Positions 34,233 through 43,470 are shown, counted from the first letter of the stretch. The stretch: 64,000 nt of DNA from Paenibacillus sp. (GCA_031254035.1 JAIRVF010000153.1:1-64000), one strand, 5' to 3'. Numbers and translations: made by a program. Notes: generated from the letters alone by a model not told the origin.

Positions 34233-34938
34233 AGGGATAACCGAGCGGATTGTGGACATGGATTGGTCCGCCATACAGTGCAGTTTGGATGAACAGGGAT
34301 TCGCCGTCTTTCCACCGATATTAGAGCCAGAGGAATGTGCTGATTTTATAACGTCTTATGATGCAGAAAACCTGTACAGAAAAACCATCGACATGAAAAG
34401 GTATCGGTTTGGTATCGGGGAGTATAAATATTTCCAATCTCCGCTTTCAGAAACTGTGCAGCAGTTTCGGGAGGGCTTTTATCCGCAGCTGGCTGTAACT
34501 GCAAACCTCTGGATGGAGCGGCTTGGTAAGGAAACGTCCTATCCAACTGCATTAACTGATTTTCTGAGCAAATGTCATGAGGCAGGGCAAAGCCGACCAA
34601 CACCCCTAATTCTTAAATATGAAGCTGGAGGATATAATTGTCTTCATCAGGATTTGTACGGCGATGTATTTTTTCCGTTCCAGGTTGTACTTGTTCTGAA
34701 TCAAAAGGATGTGGATTACGAGGGCGGCGAGTTTTTACTGGTCGAGCAGCGTCCACGCGCACAAAGCAGGGGGCATGTGATCCGGCCGGAGCGTGGAGGC
34801 GGTTTGATTTTTCCAACAAGCTTCCGACCTGTTCAAGGCACAAGGGGATATTACCGGGCAACGCTCCGCCATGGGGTAGGAACCATATCGGCAGGCACGA
34901 GATACAGCTTGGGGATTATTTTTCACGACGCGACATAA
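34225..34938 (+). CDS. 2OG-Fe(II) oxygenase family protein (damage-linked)
   Basis: 237 residues, double-stranded beta-helix dioxygenase. YNCLHQDLYGDVFFPFQVVL gives the His-x-Asp iron pair, then YEGGEFLLVEQRPRAQS, and LRHGVGTISAGTRYSLGIIF holds the distal His and the 2-oxoglutarate-binding Arg. It resembles the PF09859 oxygenases that sit with Ada genes in other bacteria and are annotated as acting on damaged DNA, though not AlkB itself. It overlaps ogt by 8 bases; CAAAGG lies about 9 bases before ATG. Probable role: oxidative removal of an alkyl lesion (inference from context). Confidence 0.85.
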   Translation: MFKGITERIVDMDWSAIQCSLDEQGFAVFPPILEPEECADFITSYDAENLYRKTIDMKRYRFGIGEYKYFQSPLSETVQQFREGFYPQLAVTANLWMERLGKETSYPTALTDFLSKCHEAGQSRPTPLILKYEAGGYNCLHQDLYGDVFFPFQVVLVLNQKDVDYEGGEFLLVEQRPRAQSRGHVIRPERGGGLIFPTSFRPVQGTRGYYRATLRHGVGTISAGTRYSLGIIFHDAT

Positions 34939-34983
34939 GCCGATTTTTTCGTTTAAATCTAAGAAAAGGAGGAGAGGGGCTCT

Positions 34984-35802
34984 ATGGCCTACACGACTGA
35001 ATACAAGACACCTAAATCGATGCTGAACAAAGGTACAGGTTTTTTGTCTGGATATACACATTCACTGAATCCCTACACGGGCTGCTCTTTTGGCTGTTCT
35101 TACTGTTACGTGCGACAGATGCCAGTTTCGACATTTCGCGGCAAACCTTGGGGCACTTGGGTGGACATAAAGCAGGGCGCTGCCGATGTATTCCGCAAAG
35201 AACTGCGCAGAGCCAAAAGCAAAGGACCGGTGACGATTTTCATGTCTTCGAGTACAGATCCGTATCAGCCGGAAGAGGCCAAAACTTGCGTAACCCGCTC
35301 CCTTCTTGAAGTCATGACGGAAGATCCCCCGGATTTTTTGCTTGTCCAAACTAGAAGTCCTCTTCTTAAGCGGGATATTGATTTACTGCTCCGATTGGGT
35401 AACCGGGTAAGAGTCAGCATGACGGTGGAAACCGATCTGGAGGAAATTCGCCGCCACTTTACGCCAGGAACACCACCCATTGAAGCGAGGCTCAGGACAT
35501 TGAAGCTGCTCAAGGAGGCTGGGGTTCCCACACAAGCCACGATTGCACCTGTTCTGCCGAGTAGTGGTGAATTTCCTGCTAGGTTGCGTCCGCTTGTTGA
35601 CCGCATCTGCATTGACGATTATTTTATGGGGGATGGTAGCGGGGGAAAGCGCACACGAAGTTTAGGCATCGAGCGGCTTTATCAGGACTTGGGCATGGAG
35701 GAGTGGTACAGCCGGGAGGCATACCAGAAGGTTTACGAGCGGTTCGTCCAGATATTCCCGGAAAACAACGTGTTCGTCAGTCAAAAAGGTTTTGAACCAT
35801 AA
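34984..35802 (+). CDS. SPL-family radical SAM protein
   Basis: 272 residues, related to spore photoproduct lyase. The [4Fe-4S]/SAM motif is CSFGCSYCYVR (Cys-x3-Cys-x2-Cys) near residue 33. SSSTDPYQPEE is the conserved SAM-loop region, and VRVSMTVETDLEEIRRHFTP and ATIAPVLPSS follow. No DNA-damage substrate is known for this short subgroup, but its place between an Ada-linked oxygenase and an AlkA-type glycosylase suggests lesion repair. GGAGGAG precedes ATG. Confidence 0.88.
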   Translation: MAYTTEYKTPKSMLNKGTGFLSGYTHSLNPYTGCSFGCSYCYVRQMPVSTFRGKPWGTWVDIKQGAADVFRKELRRAKSKGPVTIFMSSSTDPYQPEEAKTCVTRSLLEVMTEDPPDFLLVQTRSPLLKRDIDLLLRLGNRVRVSMTVETDLEEIRRHFTPGTPPIEARLRTLKLLKEAGVPTQATIAPVLPSSGEFPARLRPLVDRICIDDYFMGDGSGGKRTRSLGIERLYQDLGMEEWYSREAYQKVYERFVQIFPENNVFVSQKGFEP

Positions 35803-35837
35803 AGTGAAATGTTGGATTCGACTGTAAGAAAGGCGGT

Positions 35838-36464
35838 ATGGCGGATATGTCAATCATCAAAACCAAGTTTTTTGAATATGGCGACGCAGAAACGAATGTG
35901 CTGAAAAAAGCGGACCCTGTCCTTGGTGAAGCGATCACAAGATTGGGGAAAGTAGATCGTGCCACCATGCCGGATCTGTTTCATGCATTGGTTTATGCGG
36001 TCGTTGGTCAGCTGATTTCGGCCAAAACTGCACAATCGAGTTGGGAGCGGATGCAAATCCGGTTCGGATCTATGGATCCTCGTACCATTGTGAAACAAAC
36101 CCCGGAACAAATCCAAGCCTGCGGACTGACTATGAAAAAGGCGGTATGCATTCATCAGATTGCCACCAAGATTGAGTCGGGGGAGTTAGATCTGGATGAA
36201 CTCATTTATATGCCTGACCACGAGGTCATCCACAGGTTAACATCCCTGAATGGTATCGGCAAATGGACCGCCGAAATGCTGCTGTTTCATGCCTTGGAGC
36301 GGCCTGATGTAATGAGCTGGGGAGATATTGCGATTCGGCGGGGGATGATGAAACTGTATGGGCTGGACAGCATAACGAAAAAGCAATTTGACCAGTACAG
36401 GGAACATTATTCCCCCTACGGCTCTGTAGCATCCATTTATTTATGGGAAATATCGTTTGAGTAG
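35838..36464 (+). CDS. DNA-3-methyladenine glycosylase, AlkA type (HhH-GPD)
   Basis: Base-excision enzyme removing alkylated purines. 208 residues. ALVYAVVGQLISAKTAQSSW is the HhH-GPD entry helix; LTSLNGIGKWTAEMLLFHAL is the helix-hairpin-helix; MSWGDIAIRRGMMKLYG carries the catalytic Asp. It lacks the N-terminal beta domain of E. coli AlkA, like many Bacillus relatives. Its TAG stop is made by the first bases of the inverted-repeat element that starts at 36464. 35 bases after the radical SAM gene. Confidence 0.92.
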   Translation: MADMSIIKTKFFEYGDAETNVLKKADPVLGEAITRLGKVDRATMPDLFHALVYAVVGQLISAKTAQSSWERMQIRFGSMDPRTIVKQTPEQIQACGLTMKKAVCIHQIATKIESGELDLDELIYMPDHEVIHRLTSLNGIGKWTAEMLLFHALERPDVMSWGDIAIRRGMMKLYGLDSITKKQFDQYREHYSPYGSVASIYLWEISFE

Positions 36465-36526
36465 GCGCGATCAAGAAAATAACAATCAATTTCTTGATCG
36501 CGCCCTGTTATTTTTTTGATCACGTC
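36464..36526. repeat. GGCGCGATC inverted-repeat element, copy 2
   Basis: GGCGCGATCAAGAAA (36464-36478) pairs perfectly with TTTCTTGATCGCGCC (36490-36504). The longer arm 36464-36484 can instead pair with 36506-36526 (three mismatches), so two exclusive hairpins are possible. Related to 6017-6122. It lies between the AlkA-type and AlkD-type genes and touches the first one's stop codon. Confidence 0.75.
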
Positions 36527-36543
36527 TGAGAAAGGAGATTCAT

Positions 36544-37233
36544 ATGGAAACGGTTATTCGGGAGAAATTGTTGGAACTTGCAGACGATGAATACCAAAAA
36601 TTCTCGGCGTCATTAATTCCGGGGATATCAAACATGCTTGGCGTACGGATTCCCGAGCTGCGGAAAATGGCCAAACAGATCGCCAAAGAAGACTGGCGCG
36701 CCTATCTTCAGCATGCGGAAAGCGATTATTTTGAAGAAATTATGCTGCAAGGCATGTTGATTGAATATGTTAAAGCGGATGTGGACGAGAAGCTGGAATT
36801 GACGTCCTCTTTTATTCCCAAAATTGACAACTGGTCCGTGTGTGATAGTTTTTGTACAGGATTGAAATTCACAAAAAACTATCAGGATCTGGTGTGGGAG
36901 TTTCTGCAGCCCTACCTGCAATCCGACAAGGAATATGAAATCCGGTTTGGTGTGGTTATGCTGCTTAATTATTATGTGAATGAAACCTACATTGAACGTG
37001 TGCTACACATCCTGGACAACATCCGGTATGATGCCTATTATGTCAGAATGGCTGTAGCCTGGGCGTTATCCATTTGTTACGTAAAACAGCCTAAACCGAC
37101 CATGACATATTTACAGCAAAGTTCCGTTGATGATTTTACATATAATAAGGCGCTGCAAAAAATCACTGAATCTTTGCGTGTTGATGCCGAAACCAAGAGA
37201 TTAATCCGAAGCATGAAGCGGTTAAATTCGTAG
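36544..37233 (+). CDS. DNA alkylation repair protein (AlkD-like)
   Basis: 229 residues of HEAT-like helical repeats. GISNMLGVRIPELRKMAKQI is the usual opening; KIDNWSVCDSFCTGLKF carries the conserved D-W-x-x-x-D region; YYVRMAVAWALSICYVK closes the superhelix. AlkD proteins excise bulky or charged N3/N7-alkyl bases without flipping them out. AAAGGAG sits 6-7 bases before ATG, just outside the repeat element. Sixth gene in the alkylation block; terminator at 37269. Confidence 0.9.
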   Translation: METVIREKLLELADDEYQKFSASLIPGISNMLGVRIPELRKMAKQIAKEDWRAYLQHAESDYFEEIMLQGMLIEYVKADVDEKLELTSSFIPKIDNWSVCDSFCTGLKFTKNYQDLVWEFLQPYLQSDKEYEIRFGVVMLLNYYVNETYIERVLHILDNIRYDAYYVRMAVAWALSICYVKQPKPTMTYLQQSSVDDFTYNKALQKITESLRVDAETKRLIRSMKRLNS

Positions 37234-37268
37234 AGTCGCATCGTGGTTAGCCTATAATCCTATTCTTT

Positions 37269-37314
37269 CAAAAGGGTAATTCTTCAGAAGAGCTGAAGAT
37301 TTATCCTTTTTTGC
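37269..37314 (+). terminator. Terminator of the alkylation-repair block
   Basis: AAAAGGGTAATTCTTCAG against CTGAAGATTTATCCTTTT, then TT. Confidence 0.7.
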
Positions 37315-37407
37315 TATGAAATAATATAGGTTATTTTTGAGATTTTAATGTGTTTTTAAGATAATTGTCGTATACTATTCGCCTAGAATAGATGGGAGAG
37401 GATATTC

Positions 37408-39216
37408 GTGCGTCTTTTTTTTAAGCCATCAAAGAGGTTGGGAGTTGCGCTACTCTCACTTTTTCTTGGCGGTTTTATACTAAATTTCATCATGCAGGCA
37501 GCTTCGCTGAATATGGATATCGGTAGCGTCTTTGCTTGGATCTCACAATATTACTGGCTTTATATTTCAGGAAGTATATTTTTCTTTTTCGTTTTGGTAT
37601 TGTTTGCGGCAATCATTCCGAATGTATATTCAGGTGCGTTGATTGCGTTTCTGGCTTGTTTTATCCTGGCGGTAGCCCACTTCAAGAAGCTCGGTACGAC
37701 AGGAGAGCCCTTATTTCCCTGGGATTTGCTGCAGGTGAAAAATGCAAAAGGGATGAGTAAAATAACCAAAGGCATGATATCGCCGCTAGAGGTAGCGGTC
37801 GTCATCATTTTGATTGCGGCGTTGGTGTACCTGATTTATAAGCTGCCGAAAGTCAAAGTTCAGCTGCCGCTGCGATTTACGATGGTTATTGTTTCGGGTA
37901 TTATGATTTCCTGTTTTATCCAAATGGTTGGCGGTCAGAATGTGCTGGCTACTTCCATGAAATATCAAAGCATTCCCTGGAACCAGAAGGTGAATTATTC
38001 TCAAAACGGGTTTGTGTATGCTTTTACAGGCAATCTACTTCAAGATTTGATGGACAAGCCGGAAGGGTACAGTCAAGAGGCTATCACGGCAATCGCCAAG
38101 AAATACAGCGGTTTGCCAGACAACGGTACCGGGAACGCACCCGCCGAGCAGCCTAATATTATGTTTATAATGGACGAGGCTTTCTTCGATCCAACTCGGC
38201 TCCCAACCTATACGTTCAGTGAAGATCCGCTCCAGTTTATTCATCAGGTGCAGGATTCGACTCCCTCCGGATACATGCTGTCGCCTGAATTTGGCGGGAA
38301 TACAGCCAACATTGAATTCGAGGCTTTAACCGGCTTATCGATGTATTTTTTGAAGGACGGCTCGATCCCTTACCAGCAGCGGCTTGTTAAAATGTCATCT
38401 CTGCCGTCGATTGTGAGCATCCTCAAAGAGAGAGGTTACCAGACAAAAGCACTTCATCCTTTTGACGAAACCTTCTACAACCGTAATCGCGTATATCCGA
38501 TTCTTGGTTTTGATCAATTTACGAGTGAAAAAGAATTGCAGAATGCTGACCGTTTTACGTCAAACGGATACATCTCGGACATGTTTGCGGTGAAGGAAGC
38601 TGTAAGCGAACTTAACGTATCGGACAAGCCAACGTTCCTTCATCTGGTGACTATGCAAAACCACTTCCCGTTTACCAAAGGACTTAATGGGCCGAACACC
38701 ATTACAGTGGACGGTGTGAAGCCGGAGTACAAGGATGAGCTCGAAACTTATGTGCATGATACCAAATTGACGGATGATGCACTTGCATATTTGAGCGAGG
38801 AACTGAAAAACATCAAGCGGCCGACGGTCGTCGTATTTTGGGGAGATCACCTACCTGCTTTGTCCGCAAGGATTTATACGCAAGCGGGATGGGATGATAA
38901 TCCAAGATTAAAACATGAAACCAAGCTGCTTTACATGGCGAATTTCGACATTGGCAAACAATCGGTTGGCACCCTTAGCCCCGCATGGCTCGGACCGACC
39001 GTTTTCCAGCTGAGTGGACAGAAGATGCCGCCTTATTACAGATTGCTTGAGAAAATCAAAGCGGAGATTCCGGGACTGAATAAACATGTGCTAATCGGTT
39101 CTTCGGGCGTGATCCCTGAGCTTAATGCCAAGCAACAAGAGCTACTAGACGATTATAAAATGGTAGAATATGATCTGCTTGAAGGCAAACAATATGCGGC
39201 CAACCTGCTATTTTAA
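37408..39216 (+). CDS. LTA synthase family protein (sulfatase-type phosphoglycerol transferase)
   Basis: 602 residues. Five N-terminal membrane segments (about residues 10-180), then an extracellular alkaline-phosphatase-like domain. QPNIMFIMDEAFFDP holds the first metal ligand; GGNTANIEFEALTGLS has the catalytic Thr; LHLVTMQNHFPF and VVFWGDHLPAL carry the remaining metal ligands. LtaS enzymes polymerise or prime glycerol-phosphate chains from phosphatidylglycerol; it could equally add phosphoglycerol to another wall glycan. GTG start after GGGAGAGG. Single gene with terminator. Confidence 0.92.
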   Translation: MRLFFKPSKRLGVALLSLFLGGFILNFIMQAASLNMDIGSVFAWISQYYWLYISGSIFFFFVLVLFAAIIPNVYSGALIAFLACFILAVAHFKKLGTTGEPLFPWDLLQVKNAKGMSKITKGMISPLEVAVVIILIAALVYLIYKLPKVKVQLPLRFTMVIVSGIMISCFIQMVGGQNVLATSMKYQSIPWNQKVNYSQNGFVYAFTGNLLQDLMDKPEGYSQEAITAIAKKYSGLPDNGTGNAPAEQPNIMFIMDEAFFDPTRLPTYTFSEDPLQFIHQVQDSTPSGYMLSPEFGGNTANIEFEALTGLSMYFLKDGSIPYQQRLVKMSSLPSIVSILKERGYQTKALHPFDETFYNRNRVYPILGFDQFTSEKELQNADRFTSNGYISDMFAVKEAVSELNVSDKPTFLHLVTMQNHFPFTKGLNGPNTITVDGVKPEYKDELETYVHDTKLTDDALAYLSEELKNIKRPTVVVFWGDHLPALSARIYTQAGWDDNPRLKHETKLLYMANFDIGKQSVGTLSPAWLGPTVFQLSGQKMPPYYRLLEKIKAEIPGLNKHVLIGSSGVIPELNAKQQELLDDYKMVEYDLLEGKQYAANLLF

Positions 39217-39230
39217 TTGATGGTCATACA

Positions 39231-39257
39231 AACCCGCCTGAACTGGCGGGCTTTTTG
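39231..39257 (+). terminator. Terminator of the LTA-synthase-like gene
   Basis: CCCGCC-TGAACT-GGCGGG then CTTTTTG. Confidence 0.85.
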
Positions 39258-39346
39258 TTGTTTATACATATTTTGGGGAACCGGACAACCGGACAGCTCA
39301 TTTCTCCATCTAATGTTTAAATGTAGAGAGAGGAGTCGTGTTTTGA

Positions 39347-39880
39347 TTGAGTAGCATACAAACCGTGCTGGCTGCCATGAGCGGCTCGCGCGAGGCTTTT
39401 ATTTGCTTGATCCATGAAAGCGAGCAAATGATGTACGCAATGGCTAAGGGATTTTTGAAGTCGGATGAAGACGTGGCAGATGCGATCCAAGAGACAATCC
39501 TTAAAGCCTATAAAGGAATCATCAAACTGAGAGAACCGGCGTATTTTCGAACCTGGCTAATCCGGATTCTCATTAATGAATGCAGGCAATTGATCAGGAA
39601 AAACGGCAAAGTGATTCCGATGAAGCATATCGTCGAGAGGGCTGACCCATCCAATCGCATCGAAGCCGCTTCACAGCTTGAACTTTATGATTTATTAGGC
39701 GGTCTGGATGTCGAACATAAGGAGGTTGTCATATTGCATTATCTGGAGGACTTTTCCGTTAAAGATATAACGCAGGCATTAGGGATTTCGGAATCCGCAG
39801 TCAAATCCAGGCTGTACCGTGCAAGGGCAAAATTGGCCATATTGTTCAAAGAAACGGAAGGAGAGGTGAAGCAGCAATGA
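39347..39880 (+). CDS. RNA polymerase sigma-70 family (ECF-type) factor
   Basis: 177 residues. Region 2: SGSREAFICLIHESEQMMYAMA with DVADAIQETILKAYKGI. Region 4: LDVEHKEVVILHYLEDFSVKD and LGISESAVKSRLYRARAKL. TTG start at 39347 with AGAGAGGAG 12 bases upstream. The stop overlaps the start of the DUF4179 gene (ATGA), the standard layout for a sigma factor and its membrane anti-sigma partner. Confidence 0.92.
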   Translation: MSSIQTVLAAMSGSREAFICLIHESEQMMYAMAKGFLKSDEDVADAIQETILKAYKGIIKLREPAYFRTWLIRILINECRQLIRKNGKVIPMKHIVERADPSNRIEAASQLELYDLLGGLDVEHKEVVILHYLEDFSVKDITQALGISESAVKSRLYRARAKLAILFKETEGEVKQQ

Positions 39881-41022
39881 AGCGGTCGGTTTTGGATGAA
39901 CGGATTAAAGGGAATATGCACAAGAGCCTGCGTCCCATCCCAGATGAGGTAAGGCGGCGCATTGATGAAACATTGGACGAACTGCCGCATGATCGAGCAC
40001 ATAGGCGAAGAGATGGGGTTCGCATGGGCAAAGTGGTAGCCGGCTTCGCGGCATGTGTGCTATTGGCTTTATCCATCACAGTGCTTTCCAAAAGCACCTT
40101 TGCCGACACCATCAAGCCATGGGTTCACTCCATTTTCTCATGGATGGGAGATGGGGGACTTGTTTCCGACAAAAACGATTCAGAGGGAACCATGCTGCCA
40201 GTGCTGGCTCAAATAGAAGACAAGGGCTATATTTTAAAGATTCATGAGACGAGTTTCGATGGAATGAGACTTTCTTTTAGTTATTCCCTTGAGAAAAAAG
40301 AAAGCGTATGGTCCAAGGATGTCCATGTCATCCCGGATTTCAAGCTGGATGCAGCCATCAAACAATTGGATCCTGCAGTCTTGAAATCAGATTCGGGAGG
40401 TGTGCTGAATCAGGGCAAAGCGGGAATCGTCAACTATTTCTTTCAGGCCAAACTTCCGCAAAAATTCAAGCTTCAGGTTCATGTTCCTGTGCTTGGAGTG
40501 GTGGACACAAATTCAGATACAGCGGGGCAGCAAATGGTGCTAGGGAACTGGGATTTTGCCGTTGATATCCAACAAACCGGGGGCGACATTGCAAGCGATA
40601 TCTTACAAGAAAGCGCAGCCCGCGAATATCAGCAAGTCCGGTTTGGCGTGGTTCAATCCCGTTTTTCGGATACAGCATCCGAATGGAAGCTTCACTGGGA
40701 AACGCCGTGGAGCTTGATTGAGGCTAACCGGAAAGCTGAAAAGACCTCTTACGGGATCAGATATTTGATTAAAGCGGATGGGAAGCCCCTTAACATCGTG
40801 ACCTCGATGAATTCCAGCCGAATCAAAGACCGCAAGCTCCCTGAAAACCAATGGAGCCAACTGGAAGATGTGTGCCTATATTCCGAACCGGTTCCAACAG
40901 AAGCCGAGAAGGTCATGATTGTACCTGTCCTTATGAAATTTCCGGTTCATCCAGAGGATGGAGATTATGCCGAACAAGAGCTAGATCAGCTGGCGGTGGA
41001 GATTCCGGTCAATCGAAAATAG
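39877..41022 (+). CDS. DUF4179-domain membrane protein, probable anti-sigma factor
   Basis: 381 residues. An N-terminal cytoplasmic stretch of about 50 residues, one membrane helix (GKVVAGFAACVLLALSITVL) and a large extracellular part (about 75-381) of the DUF4179/DUF5643 type (FADTIKPWVHSIFSWMGDGG and later FSYSLEKKES). Its location directly behind and overlapping the sigma gene indicates that it holds that sigma factor inactive and responds to an envelope signal. No zinc-binding HxxxCxxC motif is seen in the cytoplasmic part. Confidence 0.85.
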   Translation: MKRSVLDERIKGNMHKSLRPIPDEVRRRIDETLDELPHDRAHRRRDGVRMGKVVAGFAACVLLALSITVLSKSTFADTIKPWVHSIFSWMGDGGLVSDKNDSEGTMLPVLAQIEDKGYILKIHETSFDGMRLSFSYSLEKKESVWSKDVHVIPDFKLDAAIKQLDPAVLKSDSGGVLNQGKAGIVNYFFQAKLPQKFKLQVHVPVLGVVDTNSDTAGQQMVLGNWDFAVDIQQTGGDIASDILQESAAREYQQVRFGVVQSRFSDTASEWKLHWETPWSLIEANRKAEKTSYGIRYLIKADGKPLNIVTSMNSSRIKDRKLPENQWSQLEDVCLYSEPVPTEAEKVMIVPVLMKFPVHPEDGDYAEQELDQLAVEIPVNRK

Positions 41023-41141
41023 GGGATAAACAACGAATCTCAACCGGATCATTATCTTCCTGGTAATAGTAGAAATGGCATCCGGACTAGTGATATAGTA
41101 AATCTAGTAATCTATGAGTTGAAATATTGCTAGTCTAACAG

Positions 41142-41222
41142 AGCTCAATACCATCATTAGTTTATGAAAAGCGAAGATAGCGGTCAACTCGTATTTTATC
41201 AAGAACTAAATTTAGTATTGAG
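41142..41222. repeat. Inverted pair of AAGAACTAATTT-type repeat units, copy 4
   Basis: GAGCTCAATACCATCATTAG (41141 on) is an imperfect inverse of AAGAACTAAATTTAGTATTGAG (41201-41222). The right unit contains the perfect palindrome ACTAAATTTAGT. It fills most of the gap before the GH18-like gene and ends about 20 bases before its start. Confidence 0.55.
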
Positions 41223-41242
41223 TTTTATAAGGAGAGCCGAAT

Positions 41243-42490
41243 ATGAAAATACTAGGAAGAATTCTTTTGAGTTCCGCCATACTCGCCGGATCATTTTCCG
41301 CAATTCCGTTACATAGGGCAGAAGCGGCTGCAGGGAAAGTTAGCATTATGCTAGACGGATATCCGCTTTCTTTTCCGGTGCAACCAACCGTAATGAAGGG
41401 GACGACGATGGTTCCATTCCGGGCCATTTCGGAGGCGCTAGGAATTACTGTTCTATGGAATCAGAAGGAGCAAAAAATAACGGCTACAAAAGCAACCGGG
41501 GGAGAAACCAAACAGGTGGTGCTCACCATCGGCGGTAAGAATGCCCTAGTTGACGGGCAGTCCGTCCCCTTAGCCAATGCACCGCAAACGATCCAAAACA
41601 GTACGATGATCCCGCTCAGTTTTTTCAGTCAACAGTTCGGGGCGGACGTTTCATGGGATCAATCCACACAGACAGTATCGATTACCTCCCCGCAAAAGGA
41701 CATGTACACCATGGGTTTTTACGCGCTTTCTTCCTTCGATGAACGAGCATATATTCCATCCTTTAGTTCCATCGCTTTTGGCTGGAGCCGGATTGATGCA
41801 AACGGACAGTTTACGGTGGAGGGAAAAGAGTATAAATGGCCGCAAGCAGCCGGCGAGATCACACCGGAATCGATCATCCAGGATGCGGCGCAGCAGGGAA
41901 CATCGCCTTACCTGATGGTCTATTCGGTCGATTCCAACCTTGAGCTGACGAAAAATTTGGCGGACGCTTCACTACAGGAAAATACGGTAACACAAATCGT
42001 TGAGACCGCATCCAGTAAGGGGTTCAAAGGCATTGCGCTGGATCTGGAGGGGCTTGGTCTCACCGGGGACAAAAACAAGGTAAAGTCGGATTACAATGCA
42101 TTTATTAAAAATCTTTCCGGTAAAGCTCATCAGGCAGGATTAAAGCTGACTGTCATCCTTCATCCGCTAAACAGTTCATATTTCGGGTACGACTACAAAA
42201 CATTGTCCAGCCTGGCAGATAATCTGGTAATTATGGCGTATGCATTCGAGCAGGAGAAAGGTCCAGAGCCGCTGAACAAAGTCGATGAAGCTATTCGCCT
42301 TGCGCTTAAGGAAACCAACAAGGATAAGCTGATCCTAGGAATTTCACTCGGAAGCGAAAACGCTGCAACAGTAAGCTCTAAAATCGGCCTAGCCAAGCGA
42401 TATGATCTCAAAGGCGTTGCATTTTGGCGCTTGGGGCTGGTCGGTAATCCCGCTTGGGCACAGATTAATCAGTCAATTAAGATGAAATAG
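41243..42490 (+). CDS. Stalk-domain protein with GH18-like glycoside hydrolase domain
   Basis: 415 residues, exported (signal peptide ending RAEAAAG). Two copper-amine-oxidase-N-like stalk segments (MVPFRAISEALGITVLWN and MIPLSFFSQQFGADVSWD, about 30-150), then a GH18-type TIM barrel (about 155-415). GFKGIALDLEGL stands at the DxxDxDxE active-site strand with D-L-E, as in SleL/YaaH-type spore or wall glucosaminidases. LVIMAYAFEQ is the later Met-x-Tyr strand. Likely acts on peptidoglycan. AAGGAGAG precedes ATG. Confidence 0.88.
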   Translation: MKILGRILLSSAILAGSFSAIPLHRAEAAAGKVSIMLDGYPLSFPVQPTVMKGTTMVPFRAISEALGITVLWNQKEQKITATKATGGETKQVVLTIGGKNALVDGQSVPLANAPQTIQNSTMIPLSFFSQQFGADVSWDQSTQTVSITSPQKDMYTMGFYALSSFDERAYIPSFSSIAFGWSRIDANGQFTVEGKEYKWPQAAGEITPESIIQDAAQQGTSPYLMVYSVDSNLELTKNLADASLQENTVTQIVETASSKGFKGIALDLEGLGLTGDKNKVKSDYNAFIKNLSGKAHQAGLKLTVILHPLNSSYFGYDYKTLSSLADNLVIMAYAFEQEKGPEPLNKVDEAIRLALKETNKDKLILGISLGSENAATVSSKIGLAKRYDLKGVAFWRLGLVGNPAWAQINQSIKMK

Positions 42491-42495
42491 AGTAA

Positions 42496-42767
42496 CTATC
42501 CTCGAGTTTTGAAGTCGAAATACAATTGCTACCGATTGTGCAACCTTTTCAGGCGTTTCGTGGTGTGGGAGGCAGGCAGAATAGATGCGAAAGTGCATCC
42601 TTTTGACCATGAATGACCTAATTGCGCTCAGAAAATAGAAAAAGCTTGCACTTTCGCAAGCTTTTTATCCAAATCAAGCCGTTGTGTCGTCAATAGATGC
42701 ACTTTTGCATCAATTTCGCTACTTGACGGGATGCAGTTCACCTTTGGGGACACCCTCATATTTACAT
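42496..42767. repeat. Dispersed ~270-bp intergenic repeat, copy B
   Basis: Nearly identical to 9738-10005, from CTATCCTCGAGTTTTGAAG to TTTACAT. It begins 6 bases after the GH18-like stop and ends 2 bases before the PIG-L stop, filling the whole space between convergent genes. It lacks the left half present around copy A. Confidence 0.88.
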
Positions 42768-42768
42768 G

Positions 42769-43470
42769 TTAAAGAAATTGCACGCGCTTGTTCAAAGCTC
42801 CCCGTGGGACCATGAACGCCTGAGCGCGTTTGAAACCAGCTGGAGCGCCCCGTACGATCGTTAGTGCCTTATAGTATTCAATGAATGGAAAGCCGGACGT
42901 TTCGCCGCGTGCATATGCATATACGTTCATAGCCTTAACCCAAGTTTCGTACGCTTCATCAGGAATATCAACAAAAATTTCAGGAACGAAATCGTACGGA
43001 TCTTCCCAGTTGTCGGCGTAATAGACCTGTCCCGGCCAATGGCCCGGCAGTTCGCGCTGGATTGTTTTGAGCGCCGCGTAGAAGCGCGCGTCTTCCATGA
43101 TGTAGTGCGTATTCGTATGGTCTTTGTGAATAGAGCCTTTCCAGTGTGTGATGAGTAAGGTAGGTTTCACTTCGCGAATGATGTCCGCCACTTGATATTT
43201 GACTTCCTCGTCCACAGGCAACTCGGCGTCCTTGTAAGCAAGGAAACGAACGTCGGCGCCGACAATTTCGGCGAATTTATGGGCCTCTTCGATTTTTTGC
43301 TTCGCGTAGTCGTCCGGGGACAGGCGTGGATGCCCTTTTTCTCCCGGGGTCAAGTGCAGGAACGTTGCCTTATGTCCCGCTTGCACGTATTTGGCGATAA
43401 CTGCACCTGCTGTCAAGTCCATGTCGCCGGCGTGTCCACCGATGGCGAGAATGTGCTGCTGCTTTTCCAT
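42769..43470 (-). CDS. PIG-L family deacetylase
   Basis: 233 residues, zinc-dependent N-acetylglucosaminyl-type deacetylase (LmbE/BshB fold). ILAIGGHAGDMDLTAGAVIAK gives the His-x-x-Asp (here GHAGDMD instead of the usual AHPDD), THWKGSIHKDHTNTHYI has the second His pair and ARGETSGFP follows. It is the last gene of a sugar ABC operon. The pairing suggests that an imported N-acetylated amino sugar or glycan is deacetylated (inference). Confidence 0.9.
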   Translation of the reverse strand: MEKQQHILAIGGHAGDMDLTAGAVIAKYVQAGHKATFLHLTPGEKGHPRLSPDDYAKQKIEEAHKFAEIVGADVRFLAYKDAELPVDEEVKYQVADIIREVKPTLLITHWKGSIHKDHTNTHYIMEDARFYAALKTIQRELPGHWPGQVYYADNWEDPYDFVPEIFVDIPDEAYETWVKAMNVYAYARGETSGFPFIEYYKALTIVRGAPAGFKRAQAFMVPRGALNKRVQFL

